Assembly (NCBI GenBank): GCA_017311185.1
Contig: JAESUZ010002554.1
Coordinates: 868,001 to 932,000, forward strand
From: Proteles cristata cristata
Taxonomy: Eukaryota; Chordata; Mammalia; Carnivora; Hyaenidae
DNA: 64,000 nt
Reading direction: 5' to 3'
Position 1 is the stretch's first letter. Every line of letters begins with the position of its first letter. The notes under the pieces are model-generated. The model made no database searches. It was not told the origin of the DNA and saw only the letters and a list, made by a program, of their open reading frames with translations. Shown here in pieces: positions 12,781-25,484 of the stretch. The position numbers and the translations under genes are program-made.

Positions 12781-13959
12781 AGGTACGTCATTCTTCTCAA
12801 TCCTTTATGTATTGATCAAATTCCCTAACTTTTGGCACCATTTCTTCTCTTCCTCCAACTTTGGATTTGACAATACTGACTGCCTCAGATTCTTGACCAC
12901 CGTCCCCTCTCTCCACCAAGGCGTTGGATATATACAAATGGAATTCAGCTACTCCCCTGACTACATCAAGAAAAATATAGACCCCAGACGACCCTTGTGA
13001 CTCAAAGCCCCATCTCTGCCCACCAGCCCCAGCCCTGTCTGACCTATCTGATGGGCTGGAATGACACACCAGTGAAGATGGAGATTTGCACTCAACCACA
13101 GGAAGACCTCACATAATTGACCAGTACACAAAAAATAACTGTGATTGTACTAAAGCTTAGGTATCTATCTTCCCTTTATTACTGATCTCAAGCACCATCA
13201 TTGCCTCTGTGAATTTTTCTTCACAGGAGATCTAAGTAGATACACCATATCTAAATGTAAAACTTTTCTCTTGAGGCTTTCTGATAACTACAGAATTTTG
13301 CATTGCCATGTATTCGGTAAAGGTACAGAGCATCTTGTTTCAGCTCTAAGAAGCATTTTCTCAGAAGGCTTATACATTGCACCATTTCCCTTTTTTGCTA
13401 TTTTACATACAAAAAAAAAAAACCATAGAAGATATTTTGTCTGTCAACAGCTTGCTGTTTACAGAGAGGGACCTGACAGTTATGATTAATGAGGTAAAGC
13501 CTCCATGCTCCAAGGTTGGCAGTAATGGCGAGCATTTTCCAGTTGTGAAAAGTTTCCTCCTGCAGGCAGTTAAAGAAATGTGTTTCCTGAACGTCTTTTC
13601 TTGCTTTGATCTTTGCCCAGTGCTCATTCCAAGACCAAGCAAATGCGGGTGCTCCACTCAACTTTCAAAATGTATGCTTTGCTGGCAGTTCAACTGAGTC
13701 AACCACTAACATTTTCCACATGATTCTACTAGGAATTAAATTATAAAGAGCAAAAAACCAAGTGGGTTCGCTTTTCTCTGAATTATATTTCTGCCTACCC
13801 CTCAAGTGTCAGTTTTCTCCTGCCTAGGTTTCCCTCCCCCCTTGCCTTAGCTAACTAAGCTCTTTCTTTTCCTGTTTCCTCCTTTGCTCTCTCTCCCACT
13901 CATCTTGCAATCAGGAGTGTGGGAAATAGAGGCAGAAACTTCTGAGTCCCATAATGACT

Positions 13960-14100
13960 CTGCAATCCATTCACTGCAGGACCTAAACAAATTGTGTAAC
14001 TTCGTTCTCTCCGCTGTACAGTGGGGATTATGACACACAGTTTGCACAAATTTTGTCAGGATCTGATAAACCCATGTATGGAAAGGGGTTAACTATAATC
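13960..14100 (+). repeat. MIR SINE fragment
   Basis: Diverged MIR text: 'caggacctaaacaaattgtg' then 'ctgtacagtggggattatga'. Confidence 0.5.
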
Positions 14101-15594
14101 TTGAGCAAAAGTAAGTGCCACTAATCCCATGCTGTCTGACCATGTGTAGCTCACTGAAGACTATCTTTTCAGAAGGGGCAACCTTTTAAAAAAGTTGAAA
14201 TAAAAAAACTGTATTTCATATAAGCCTTCAACATTCTATGTATGTCCCATAAACCACTATTCACCTTCCTTCCGATTCTAGGCACCTCCAAAACCAAAGG
14301 CGTTTGCTCCTATTCACGTAAGAGATACTAAGTACATGTGTTTACACCACAATCATTCCTCACTATTTGGGCCAAGAGAATGAATTCTGCAGCAGGAAAT
14401 AATTTAGCAATCTTACTTACTCTTTCTTTCCAAATGTTAACAATATCTTTGCTTTTTGCCTCCAGCATGGGGGTGAGGTACATGAAATGGGAATTTCAGG
14501 ATATAGGGTAGCTACGCTGAGAGAACTCTCACAACTTGGCAAAGGGGCTACAGGTGAGAAAGTGTAGGAATATTGATTCTTAATATTTATTGAGCACCAA
14601 TTGCATATTTGGTTCTGGGTACCTTGGAAAAGTTCAGTTGTTGGGCCTACAGGACTGAAGGCTAGACCCCATTTGCAGTGGGCTCAATATGGAAAGCAGT
14701 GAAAACATTAATCTCTTTATATAACTCCAGATTGTGATTTGCTGTGCCCAATGGCTTGTTAGGCCTCTAGAGTCTCCAGGTCATGAGCTTGCCAGTGTTG
14801 GTAGACTGGAATGATCCAAGCCTTAATTTCGCTCGCACGTAAGTAGGCTTCACTGGGAGTAGCTGGAGAACATTGGTAGTGTTGCAGACTTTCTAAAGTA
14901 AGAAGGTAGCTCAGTAATTCTCTAACTCGCCTGCTCCTTCCCTTGCAACGTCTACCCAGACTGCACGGGAAGAGGGCTTGACTCAACTAAACAAGTACAC
15001 AGGATAGGGCACGGTGACCCCTGCAACCTCTGCCCAGCAAAGAGTTGAATCTGCATCCTCTTCAATATAAAAGCAGACATGTTGGCCCAGTGAGCACTAA
15101 TATGTGCATATAATGAACAATAAATATACAGAATGAATAAGCAGTATTGCTTTCCTAATTAGAGGCATTTTGGTCACTTCAAAAACTTCAGAAGTAGAAT
15201 GATTTTTAACCGTTTGGCTCAGACAAAAGCTCATTCAGGCTTGGAAATTGGCAAAGGCCAGACTAATGATAAATACTTATCCCACAATCACATTTTCCAT
15301 AGACACTATAATTTCCAAGAGTTTCACCATAAAAAGAATCACAGCAAAAAATCTGAACTGACAGTTCACAATAATGACATAATATTAACAGGATGTCAGA
15401 GTTTACAGGGCTTTCCTATTTCCTCTGTAAAAACCTTACCATTACTAAACATGTAGCCACCACTTTACTTTCCAGCCATTGTTAAAAAACTATTTTTTGC
15501 AAGGAGCTATTCATTCATTTTTCTATTCATTCAACAAATATTTATTGAGTACATAGAATGTGCAATCACTGGACTAGATTCAGAGGGTGATCAT

Positions 15595-15618
15595 TGTGAT
15601 AATTATATTATTATCACA
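15595..15618. repeat. Short perfect palindrome, 9-bp arms
   Basis: TGTGATAAT (15595-15603) and ATTATCACA (15610-15618) are exact reverse complements around a 6-base spacer. A further GTGATAAT lies just downstream. Confidence 0.8.
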
Positions 15619-16699
15619 TTATTATTGTGATAATAACAATGAAACAATAGACAGTATTTTTACATTCCTTACGATGTGTCCAGACCACTACCCTGAAAGT
15701 GTCACATATATTTATTTAACCCAGGTAATCCTTACAACAACCCTTCACAAATATTGCTTGTATACTGCTTAGCTACCTCTGTAGACTGTCACCTGATACC
15801 TAAGCTAACTCTTTTTTTGTCTCTTCCCAGATATCCAGCCTTGCTCAAGTCCCTTCTCTGATTACCAGTCTCTTCTGAGCTGTTCTATCCCATTCTCTAA
15901 TGGAACCCTAATTCTGGAAGTACCAAGAAGTCTTTAAGTCAAGAGTTCAGGAACATTTGGAGAAAGTTCTTCCTCAGTGACCTAGGGAGCTAAATAAAAC
16001 AAACTTTGGACTTAACTGAGAAAGAAATGAGAGAAAATTAGTGGGAGAGAACCTTGACCCAAGGCTCAAGTTTCCAGGATTGAGCCAGCCAACCTGAGAG
16101 TGAAACTCAAGATTTCAATATTATGTTGACCTCTGTCAGGTTAAAATACTAATAAACTGTACTTGTAACTATATTCTTACATATAGTTTTGGTCCTGAGA
16201 GCTGGGAGCATCAGAGCTAGAAATAACCTTCACCAATGGAGAAGCTGAAGTCTAAACAGGTGAAGAAATCCATTCCGAGTCATATAAACTCATAGTATTA
16301 AGGCCAAGATGTCATAGAATCACAACCCAGAGGGCCAAGCTCAATACTCACCAGCTGCCTGAATCTTCCCTATAATATTACAGCCTTGCCAAGTGATTAT
16401 AGAGCCCACGCTTGCACTTCTCAAATTATGGGGCACTCCCTTCTCTCTGGAGCAGTGCATTCAACTGTTGGAGAGTTTCAACTCTTAGGACGTCCTTCTG
16501 TATTTTCGTGTGAAATCTCTCCCCATGTGTTTTCCATCATTCAGAAACCCACAGCCCCCATTTATCCCTTTTCCACATCAAGTTAATCAAAGACCTGACT
16601 CTTTTGGACAGGATCAGTATACCAAATTCTTCCAACTCTTCTTTTTCATAATGTAAACAATAACCAACATCTCCTAGCTTTACAAGAAGTGATGATTTA

Positions 16700-16930
16700 C
16701 AATGGCTAAAAGCATGTGCTTTGCCAACAGATAAACCTCTGTGTTGAATCTCTTCTGTACTTGCAACATTAATGGACAAGGGCATTTTACTACTTCTGCC
16801 CACATCCTGGGTTTCTTTTATGGAAATTGATGATGATGATACCACCCTCAAAGTGCTGTTGGGGTGAATAAATGAAATAATATACATAAAATTCCAAGCC
16901 CATGTCTAGCACTTCATAAGAATTCAAAAT
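16700..16930 (+). repeat. MIR SINE fragment
   Basis: It has the MIR order: 'atggctaaaagcatgtgctt', a diverged middle, then 'gttggggtgaataaatgaaa' and 'catgtctagcacttcataag'. Confidence 0.6.
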
Positions 16931-17788
16931 ACATTTAAATGGATGAATGACTGATCTCCTAGTCTAATGTTAATAAGAGAGTGTTAAAGAATAAATAACA
17001 AATCTGGAGAAGATCCTGTGGAGGAGAGTGCCAAAGGAAAAATAAAGGAGAAAGACCCAAAGGAGAACCCAAAGAAGCCACAGCTGACCACTCTGTGCAG
17101 GCCATTCTCCCACAAGTTTATCAACATCTAATGAGCACTGTGTTTCATGCTCATGACACTGCTCAGTAAGGGGAGGGAAGGGGAATCTTAAATTCAAGTC
17201 TTTTTAAACTAATTCTGGACTTTCTCATAAAGGTCTGACCACATGCTAATTTGAAAGCCCAAACACTAAGTTATTTTCGGAATGGGAGAAGGTACTTTAT
17301 ATCTTTTTTTCCCTCTTCTACAAAAACAGCTGAACAGACTTTCCTAACCCTTTCCCAAAAGTTTCATGTTTGGGTTGAGCTCAGCTCTGGAAGGTCTCCC
17401 TCTCAAGAGGAAGGCCTGAGAAAGTCATTAAAAGCAAATGAAAGCCCTGGAATGGAAATACACAGGGAAGATGGGAATTCAATTGGCTTTTTCTCTCAGG
17501 TGATCCATCTTTCAATAACAAGAAGATGAAACCAAATCAAACTATCTCAAATAATATTTCCTAAACCATCATAAACTTTAGCACAGCATTAAGGAGAGAC
17601 TCATGGACACAGCCTGGCTTGCATTGATCATGGCTACTCATTTTGTTACCAGGGCTGTGTCTGTGGTAAATAATTGTAACTCCCTAGGATTTTGAAGACC
17701 AAATGAAAGAATCTAGCGTGACATGTGGTCTGGCATGGGGTGTTACACCATTTTATGAAGTATAAAGTAACATACAGCAATAGTCTTT

Positions 17789-17893
17789 GTAGAGGCCAAA
17801 GAGGCTGATAAGCATCCTACAGGGCATAGGACAACCCCTATGACAATGTATTATCTGGGCCATAATGTCAATAGTATCAAAGTTGAGAAACCC
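17789..17893 (-). mobile_element. MER5A-type hAT DNA transposon fragment
   Basis: Read on the minus strand, it follows the MER5A consensus: start like 'ggtttctcaactttgatact', then ATTGACATTATGG and a 'gtcctatgccctgtaggatg' block, ending 'tttggcctctac'. Non-autonomous and old. Confidence 0.75.
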
Positions 17894-19204
17894 TTATTTT
17901 ATAACATGTAAACCATAATGGTGTATTGGAACCACGGAGTGATAGTAGTTAGACCAAAGATCCTGAATATCAGACTAAAAGCTTTCCCTAAGGTAATGGA
18001 TATATTATACAAGATTCAAGGTATGAAGAAAATAGAATTTTAGCAAGACATGTATTGTAAAGGTTTGTCTAATATATTAGCACATAGATATTAGAGAGTT
18101 CTAGGCATCCTGATGTAAATTCATATATTTCATCTAATATCATGGTGATAAAGCCCCAACATCTGGCTGAAAAGTGAAAGCATCTATCAACAGACTGATT
18201 TTTATTCCTTTGGTTTCCACAAACAAAAAAACTGGATTTCTGGCCTTTTCATTGATTAAGGCTTCCTCTACACGTTGGCAAGACAATTAAAGGGGATGAG
18301 AGGTGTTGATTTAGTCTAACTAATAGTTTGGCATTATGTAGACAAAACATCTGGTTGATCGGAGCTTTCATTCTTCACCGGTGGTTTTGACATGGAGGAA
18401 ACATAATTATTGTTGGATACTTGCTAGTCATCATTGTAAACTTAGCTGATAGCAGGGTAGAATCAACTGGTCCTAAAATAAAGAACTGTAGGTACGAATC
18501 TTCAACCTGAAAGACCATTGCTTATAAGAAAGAGGAGCTCTGGAGTTGAAAATGAAGAACCCAGGCATAACTTTCATTTATGTCTCCCTGTGACTGCTCC
18601 TATCCAAATACCCTCCCACAGTTGCCTTATACAATGGGAAGTTTGTGCAACCCATAAGTCTTAAGTGAAGCCATAGTCCCTGGACCAGGAGTATATCTGC
18701 TCAAGAAAGGTGCTCTTTTTCCTTCACACATAACTTCCCGTCTGCTCACAAACCCAAGGGAATGCATCCAGCCCGAAGGAAGAAATTGGCCTTTTGTTAT
18801 TTGGTTTTTGTTTCCTTTTTATTTATCTGCCAAAAAGGAAACCTTGTTCTAATCCATCTAATGGAACATACAAGCCAGTGGAAACCTTGGTCTCTTTTTT
18901 CTACCTTTTCAAATCTTACATATCTTTCCAACCCCAGCTAATTGTATCTCCCTAAAGCTTTCTCTGAGGCTACTGTCAATACTGATATAATACATAATAA
19001 CTTTGATTGGTAAAAAATTATTGGATCAAGCAAGACATCTAGGAAAAAAAGTTATTAAAGTTCAAGGGAAAAAATTCTATAATTTGTAATGTAGTGCCTT
19101 TCATTATTACAAAATGGGGAGGAGGTAACATAAACCAAATGTTTGCTTTTCTCATTCTTCCTTAGTATTTATTGACATTGTCATTCATTTTTGGTAGCAG
19201 TGCT
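17894..19204. other. Unassigned non-coding DNA
   Basis: No gene, repeat family or regulatory signal that I can support. Confidence 0.5.
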
Positions 19205-19320
19205 AGACACCTGTGTAATAGCAACAATGAGCAATGATAAGTATCATCTCTGTGTTCTCAGAGCTGAAAGTCTAGTAAAGCAAGTCAGTAATCAAATTAT
19301 CATTTACCTACTGATGAATT
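19205..19320 (+). repeat. Ancient unclassified interspersed repeat, copy 3
   Basis: A fragment with the family pattern: 'tgctagacacctgtgtaata', then 'tctgtgttctcagagctgaa' and 'gtctagtaaagcaagtcagt'. Confidence 0.35.
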
Positions 19321-19329
19321 AGAAATAGT

Positions 19330-19765
19330 CCCATTTCTTTACTGCTTAACTCATCTGAAAGTGGCATTTGCTTCTCTTCCCTTGAAAATGGATGCCCTTG
19401 TGGCTTGCTTTAGCCAATAGACTGTGTTGAAAGTGATACTGTGGCAAGTCTGTTGGCTTGGCTTCTACACTTGCTCCTTAGAAGTTATCTTCCATAGTGT
19501 GAGGAACATTGGACTAGACTATGAAACGAAGGAGGCCAGAGAGAGACCCAGGAAGGTGAGAGGCCATGTTAATCATGGCAAGACTAACGGATCTCCCAGC
19601 TAAATGTGGCCACATGAGCAACCACATCTCACAATGTGGAACAGGAAATCTGCCCAGCTGAACCCAGTCAACCCACAGAACTGTGAAAAATTTAAATTGC
19701 TGTTTGTTTAAACCACAAGGTATGAAGATCATTTGTTACAAAGCAATAGCTAAAATACATCATAT
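19330..19765 (+). repeat. MLT1-like LTR (old ERVL-MaLR)
   Basis: The layout matches MLT-type LTRs: a 'gtggcttgctttagccaata' block, 'ctcccagctaaatgtggcca', 'gaactgtgaaaaatttaaat', and a terminus ending 'ttgttacaaagcaatagcta'. No internal coding region is present, so it is a solitary old LTR. Confidence 0.6.
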
Positions 19766-19789
19766 CAAAGGTAGATGTCTACCACATTC

Positions 19790-20000
19790 TCTTTCTGTCA
19801 CATTATCCTGTTTTATTTTCATTAAAACTCTAATCACTACCGAAAATTATTTTCTGTACTTTTCTGTTGTCTCCCCCAACAGAAGAAAAACCATGAGAAC
19901 AGGGAATTTGCTCTACTGCTTTCTGCTGTAAACTTTGTGCCTAGAACGATGCCTGACACAGAACAGAATGTTCAATAAATACTTGTAGGTTAAGTGAACA
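19790..20000 (+). repeat. L2 LINE 3' end fragment
   Basis: It ends in the L2 3' pattern: 'gaaaaaccatgagaacaggg', then 'gtgcctagaacgatgcctga', then TTCAATAAATACTTG. Confidence 0.65.
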
Positions 20001-20063
20001 GGTGAAGAGTGGCAACTATGACAGATGAGGTAATTGAAAAGTAGACATTGCTGTAAGTTTTTA

Positions 20064-20099
20064 TTTTTTTTAAGTTTATTTATTTAGTTTTGAGAGAGG

Positions 20100-20130
<31 letters not shown>

Positions 20131-20290
20131 TAGGAGAGGGATAGAGAGAGAGGGAGAGATAATTCCAAGCAGGCTCCACACTGTCAGTGCAGAACCTGAT
20201 GGGGGGCTTGAATTCATGTACCATGAGACCATGACCTGAGTCAAAACCAAGAGTTGGACACTTAACTGATTGAGCCACCCAGGCGCCCCA
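20064..20290 (-). mobile_element. CAN SINE, - strand
   Basis: Its head, CACCCAGGCGCCCC read on this strand, lies at 20277-20290. The T-rich tail complement and GA repeat are at 20064-20160. The flanks TTGCTGTAAGTTTTTA (20048-20063) and TTGCTGTAATAGTTTTTA (20295-20312) look like its duplication. Confidence 0.88.
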
Positions 20291-20312
20291 TGTGTTGCTG
20301 TAATAGTTTTTA

Positions 20313-21129
20313 ATGGGGGGATCAGAACTGAGAGGTAAGTCAGAGAAGATAAGGCTTGTTTTGAAAACCTCTGCACATGGTATGTCCAGCAGGAGAGTGG
20401 AGGGTTATTTTCTTTCTAGTTACTGTTCAATTGACTATTCTCTTATAAGTAAAGTTATCACTGAACTTTCTGTGATGGCAGATTTTAGAATATTTTTCAA
20501 GCTATTTTTAGAGCAAACTTCTAAGGATACAGATACTAATTAATTAAATCAAGAATCCCCTGAATTATCAAAAATTCATTTTACAAAAACTGCTCAGGAA
20601 AAGATGTGGAATCAGCCTTATTGTCCTGCTAGAAATCAGTGTTAAATGGAAAGTTCTTTCTCAATGTGAATACTTCTTTCTAAATGTGAGGACAAACTTT
20701 AAGAGAGCATTTTGTCTTTTCTAAGCAGAGAGTCCATTTGGGAGTTTCTTTACAGAGAAAAAGAAAGAATTCTTAAAAGAGAAAGTCAGTAAGAGAGAAA
20801 CATGAAAATACCCTTTTCCTCCTTCAGCTTAGAAAATATTTCCCTGCTATCAAAGAGAAAAACAGAAGAGGTCCGAAGCTGAGCAACCCAAAAGCCAGAA
20901 TGCTGTAGACAAATGTGTCTATAGTCTCAGGGCTGTGAGTGAGCTGGTGGGTAAGCACCCAAGACACCTCCTTTAAAGTCAAACAATGAAGATAAGAATA
21001 TGAAGATTGAAAAGAGAAAAAAATAAAAATGAAAACAGAAAATAATGTGTGTGTAAAATATATATGGGAAGAGTGGCAAAATTAAACAGTTCAATTTTCT
21101 TCCTTATACTTTTATGTATTTTTAAAATT
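20313..21129. other. Unassigned non-coding DNA
   Basis: Purine-rich and AT-rich sequence without a gene or a recognisable repeat. Confidence 0.45.
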
Positions 21130-21295
21130 GGTTTTAGACACATACACACATACATACAATACATATATAAATATATATGTGCATATATAAATGTATACAA
21201 ACATATCTATACATATATATTTATATATACATATAAATAATATAAATTAAGCATATATACATACACGCATATATATGTAATATCTGTGAAAATAT
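21130..21295. repeat. AT-rich microsatellite-like tract
   Basis: Interrupted TACATA, ATATAT and ACATAC units over about 165 bases. The small frames read from it on both strands are artefacts. Confidence 0.75.
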
Positions 21296-21337
21296 ACATG
21301 CATCTTGGGTTTCTAACTGTTTTTAAGTTTGTCTTTA

Positions 21338-21575
21338 GGGGCGCCTGGGTGGCTTAGTCGGTTAAGCGTCCGGCTTTCACTTAGGTCATGATCTCGCGGT
21401 TTGTGGGTTCGAGCCCCGCGTCAGGCTCTGTGCTGACTGCCAGCTCAGAGCCTGGAGCCTGTTTCAGAGGCTGTGTCTCCCTCTCTCTCTGACCCTCTCC
21501 TGCTCACGCTGTCTCTCTCTATCCTAGAAAAAAAAAAAAAAAAAGTTTAAAAAAAAATAAAAATAAATAAATAAA
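21338..21575 (+). mobile_element. CAN SINE, + strand
   Basis: Close to the felid consensus: GGGCGCCTGGGTGGCTTAG head, the tRNA B-box-like GGGTTCGAGCCCC, a CT-rich region and an A-rich tail. The flanking duplication TTTGTCTTTA is at 21328-21337 and 21576-21585. Confidence 0.93.
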
Positions 21576-21585
21576 TTTGTCTTTA

Positions 21586-22358
21586 AATCATTGCTTTGAT
21601 CTTTGTTCAAAGCTTAGTTTTGTCTGTTTTAACAGAAGAAAAGACAAATTGTTAGCATAAATGGAATGGAAATTCATGGTTACAGAACTCAAAGTTGAGT
21701 TTGATCAGAAAGATACTCAATATACAGAGAGACAAGATTCAGTTCAACAAGTAAACAGACTCTGGATTCATTTGGATTTTTGTTTGAATCATGATTCACC
21801 ACTTTCAATCTCTAGAAATCAGGAACTTGAACTATTTACCTCTAAAAGATTAGTTCTTTCCATTCAATTCAAGAAATATTATGGGCACCTTCCATGCTGG
21901 GTTTTGAGACTACCATTGGTTTGAGACTGACACAGCTAGCCATTGCCCACTTGGAGTTTATAGTTTGTCCACGGAAAGAGACATCTGCAAAGAAAATGCT
22001 AAGTAAGCTGAGAATCTCCTCAAAAGCAAAGTTACCTTATAAAGTGGTTAAGAGAATTTTGTGAAATAATTCATACAATGTCCCTGGGGCTGTCCCTGGG
22101 AATGTGTCAAACACATTCAATAATGTGGAGCTCCAAGCCCCTTACCCTCAAAGCAAACAGAAAGTAGACACCCAATACCGCCTACATTTGAAAGGTTGAT
22201 GAAGGCGAAGAGCATATTTGCCTATTCTCCAGATAGTTCTGGTGCTTATATTGGATTAGTAAATGGCTGAATAGTTCCCTCTTAAAGCTTTAAGATGAAA
22301 TAAAATATGTAAGCATGTAGCTTTGTTCCACTGTCTACTCTTTGAGGGCCTGAACAGT
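21586..22358. other. Unassigned non-coding DNA
   Basis: An 87-codon frame at 21661-21924 looks frameless and lacks homology I recognise. Around 21870-22000 the text loosely resembles the ancient repeat family listed at 215. Nothing else is seen. Confidence 0.45.
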
Positions 22359-22374
22359 GTCTCACCCACTTTTT

Positions 22375-22598
22375 TTTTTTTTTACAAATATTTTATTGTC
22401 AAGTTGGTTTCCATACAACACCCAGTGCTCATCCCCACAAGTGCCCTCCTCCATGCACATCTCTTCCCTGCCCCCCACACACCCGTCAGTCCTCAGTTTG
22501 TTCTCAGTATTCAAGAGTCTCTCATGGTTTGCCTCTCTCCCTCTCCCCCACTATTTCCCCCCTTCTTCTCCCCCTTGGTCAAGTAAGAAATTGCTGCA
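22375..22598 (-). mobile_element. 5'-truncated LINE-1 3' end, - strand
   Basis: Read on the minus strand, it ends in the carnivore L1 3' tail: a GGGGATGAGCACTGGGTGTT block, 'ggaaaccaacttgacaataa', then poly(A) (T run at 22371-22383). The duplication GTCTCACCCACTTTTT occurs at 22359-22374 and 22599-22614. It matches the L1 tails at 32915 and 42375. Only the 3' end is present, so it has no coding capacity. Confidence 0.9.
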
Positions 22599-23171
22599 GT
22601 CTCACCCACTTTTTACTATCCCACAGTGATCACCACAACACTTAAGAAATTATAGAAAGTGTAGACCAAGGGAAAACACTAAATGGTTGAAGATATAGTT
22701 CTCTTTCCACACTTCTTGTGTGAAAATCATATAGTATCTAAATGCCAACATCCCTACTCTCAAGTGGGTTTTGAAAGTCTTGCTTCCCTCACAAAATAGT
22801 GAAACGAGATAACGTAAGTGAAAGTGTTCTGCAAACTTTAAGACACTACTAAAGTATACACAAGTGTTATTAAGACATTTTCGTACTTGAACCCCCTGAA
22901 GTCTGGCTTTAGTCAATCATCTCTTCACTGAAACTCATTTCCCAAAAGTTACTCATAAACTTGATCTTATCAGTTTCTCAGAATTAATTATGTTTGGTAT
23001 GATGACATGTATAACCCAGGATACCTGTTTAGAAAGAGAAATAGAACAATTTATTTCTGTTGCATGTTCTTTCTCAGTAGAAAAGCCACATGGAAGCCAA
23101 TTTATCAGAAGGTACTTTCGTAGGCAAAGAACTGGAGGTGACTGGAATGTTTAATAACTCCAGTGTGTCTG

Positions 23172-23220
23172 CTTCTGGGATAAGGAGGCATCTGCCTGTG
23201 AAAAGTGGATGTTTAGATCA
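23172..23220 (+). repeat. Left arm of a 49-bp inverted repeat
   Basis: Compared with the reverse complement of 23902-23950 it matches at 46 of 49 positions. The core shared run is CTTCTGGGATAAGGAGGCAT. It is not part of the SINE that lies between the arms. Confidence 0.85.
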
Positions 23221-23378
23221 TCTAATCAGGGTACTAGCTTCTCTGGCTTGTGTCTCTCTGCTTCTCCTTTGTTAGCCAACATCCCTTCTGAATGACACAT
23301 TCTTTGTTTTGATAAGGTAATGCCTTCAACCAGGTTTCAATTCTGTCTTACTGGCCTGGACTGCAACCTGTCTCTCTT

Positions 23379-23600
23379 TTTTAAGAGAAAAATAATTTTT
23401 AAAGTTTTATTTATTTCTGAGAGAGAGAAAGAGAGCAGGAGAGGGTGAGAGAGAGAGAGGGAGACACAAAATCCTAAACAGGCTCCAGGCTCTGAGCTGG
23501 CTGTCAGCACAGAGCCTGACGCAGGGCTCAAACCCACAAACCGTGAGATCATGACCTGAACCGAAGTCAGACGCTTAACCAACTGGGCCACCCAGGCGCC
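23379..23600 (-). mobile_element. CAN SINE, - strand
   Basis: The head complement CACCCAGGCGCC is at 23590-23600. The duplication CCTGTCTCTCTT is present exactly at 23367-23378 and 23601-23612. It lies between the arms of the inverted repeat at 23172 and 23902. Confidence 0.93.
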
Positions 23601-23901
23601 CCTGTCTCTCTTAACATAACTGCCTGTCTCTTATCCAACAAACCTAAGGTGTCTTTTATAGTTTAACTCTCCATGGCCATCCTATTTCACTTTCTGTGTG
23701 TTTTAGACAGTCCTTCATTGTTACCTCATCTTTCACCAAGAATAAAGGTTTTCTAATTCATCTCTGAATTCAGTGGCCACTTATTGGTCCTCATCTTCCT
23801 TCTTCTCTATGCAACATTGACAATGTCCACCTTGCCTGCAGTAGGCAGTTCCCAACAAAATCTCAATGAGACATAAGGGAATTCTCTTCTGGATATCTAT
23901 C

Positions 23902-23950
23902 TGATATAAACACCCACTTTTCACAAGCAGATGCCTCCTTATCCCAGAAG
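23902..23950 (-). repeat. Right arm of a 49-bp inverted repeat
   Basis: Reverse-complement partner of 23172-23220, with three mismatches. Weaker similarity continues inward for a few tens of bases, which suggests two opposed copies of a longer old element. Confidence 0.85.
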
Positions 23951-24296
23951 AGATATCTCAAGATTTCTTCTCAATGGTCACCCAATTTCTTTGGGGGAAA
24001 TTACCTTCTCCTCATTGTACTTCTCTTCATTGTATTTAAAGTTTGTGGAAAGGTAATTCCTTGCTTGCAAATGCATACCTCCAACTGTGGACCAGACTCT
24101 AGTTCAGCCAATATAGGACTATGACCAAATTTCAGTCAGTCAGAAGCTTTAGGGATTTTGAGAGGCAGCCATTCCTATGACAAGGGATAACAAACTGACA
24201 GTCACTACAATCTCACCAGCATACATAATGCTACAGATATTTGCCAAATTGTTCAAATTTAATGCATTTTGAGTCTCTGGATTGGTATATGTAGAT

Positions 24297-24298
<2 letters not shown>

Positions 24299-24340
<42 letters not shown>

Positions 24341-24365
24341 ACACACACACACACATACACACATG
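24299..24365. repeat. (TA)n(CA)n microsatellite
   Basis: A pure AT alternation of about 32 bases followed by interrupted ACACAC repeats. Confidence 0.95.
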
Positions 24366-24984
24366 TATACAATAATGTAAAGTATATAATACATTATATG
24401 TTATATTTTACAATTTTATATACTATATTATGTATTATACCTATTATAATGTGTACTTCATTAGGTTATATCATATTATTTGGTTATACATAGGTTTCTA
24501 TCATTCTTAAGCCTTATCTTTCTACTACCTTGTTTAAAAATGTGCTAACACTTTTAGTGCATTTGAGGACATTTTCAATAAATATCTTGAATTTGAAGAC
24601 TTGACTAAGTAATCCTTTTGCTCTAGAAATCAGATTTCTCTAATACAACCCCATTGTCAGCTATAGGGTTTATCAAAACTGTAGATTCCAGCTTATTGAA
24701 TATTTCAACTTTTTATTCATATATTCGTATCTAGTGATCTTACTAGCTCTAAGATGAACCAAATATAAATGCTTAATGTATGGTACAAATCAAGAGATTT
24801 TTCACAGAAGAAAACAACAAAAGACTAATTTTCTACAACATGTGTTATGCTCATTAGATCTTCAGTAATATTACTCGAGTTATTTCAAGGGTAATAACAT
24901 TTATACACCATCACCCATGTTTTCTCAAAGTTTTTAACTGAGTCCTGAAAAGTATATAATCAAGATTGTTTTTACAAACATTTT

Positions 24985-25195
24985 TAGGTTTATTTATTTA
25001 TTTCAAGAGAATGAGAGAGGAAGAGAGAGAGAGAGAAAGTGTGCATACATGGGAGAAGGGCAATGAGAGAAAAGGAGAGAGAGAATCCCAAGCAGGATCT
25101 ATGCTGTCAGCATGGACCCCAACATGGGGCTCGATGTCACAAACCATGAGATCATGATCTCAGCTGAAAAGAAGAGTTGAAACACCAGGTGCCCT
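24985..25195 (-). mobile_element. CAN SINE, - strand, diverged
   Basis: It has the reverse-complement SINE layout: TTTATTTATTT, a GAGAGAG tract, 'atctcagctgaaaag', and a decayed head ACACCAGGTGCCC at 25182-25194. No clear target duplication. Confidence 0.8.
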
Positions 25196-25484
25196 TATAA
25201 ACTATTGATCTTTATTTTGTCATATATCTTACAAAAATGAATATGGAAATAAGGACAAATGCACAATGACAAGTGTACATTTAAGTCATTTGTGGCTATG
25301 TGAATTCTTTTATATGGCTATCTGTTCATATGGGTGTTATGACAGAGAAATATGACAGAGAAAATAATTCTGACACTATGGTCTTCTGAAATTCTATTAA
25401 ATCCATTTGCTTAGAGAAGCCAAAGGGATTTTTATTTCTTGCTGTGAAGAAGATTTTAGTCTCCTTATGAAAGCAGCAAAATGG

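Larger units (their letters stand above)
12781..17788. other. Intergenic DNA, mostly unassigned
   Basis: No gene is supported. Scattered MIR and L2 relics are listed separately. Frames of 60-116 codons (for example on the minus strand at 16537-16887) are frameless DNA with no recognisable motif. Confidence 0.6.

Noticed and set aside
16537..16887. 116-codon minus-strand frame
   Set aside because: It overlaps an MIR relic and has no recognisable feature.
20080..20376. Ser/Leu-rich frames over SINEs (also near 23337, 45320, 48413, 59003)
   Set aside because: They come from the CT-rich region of CAN SINEs and recur at nearly every copy.
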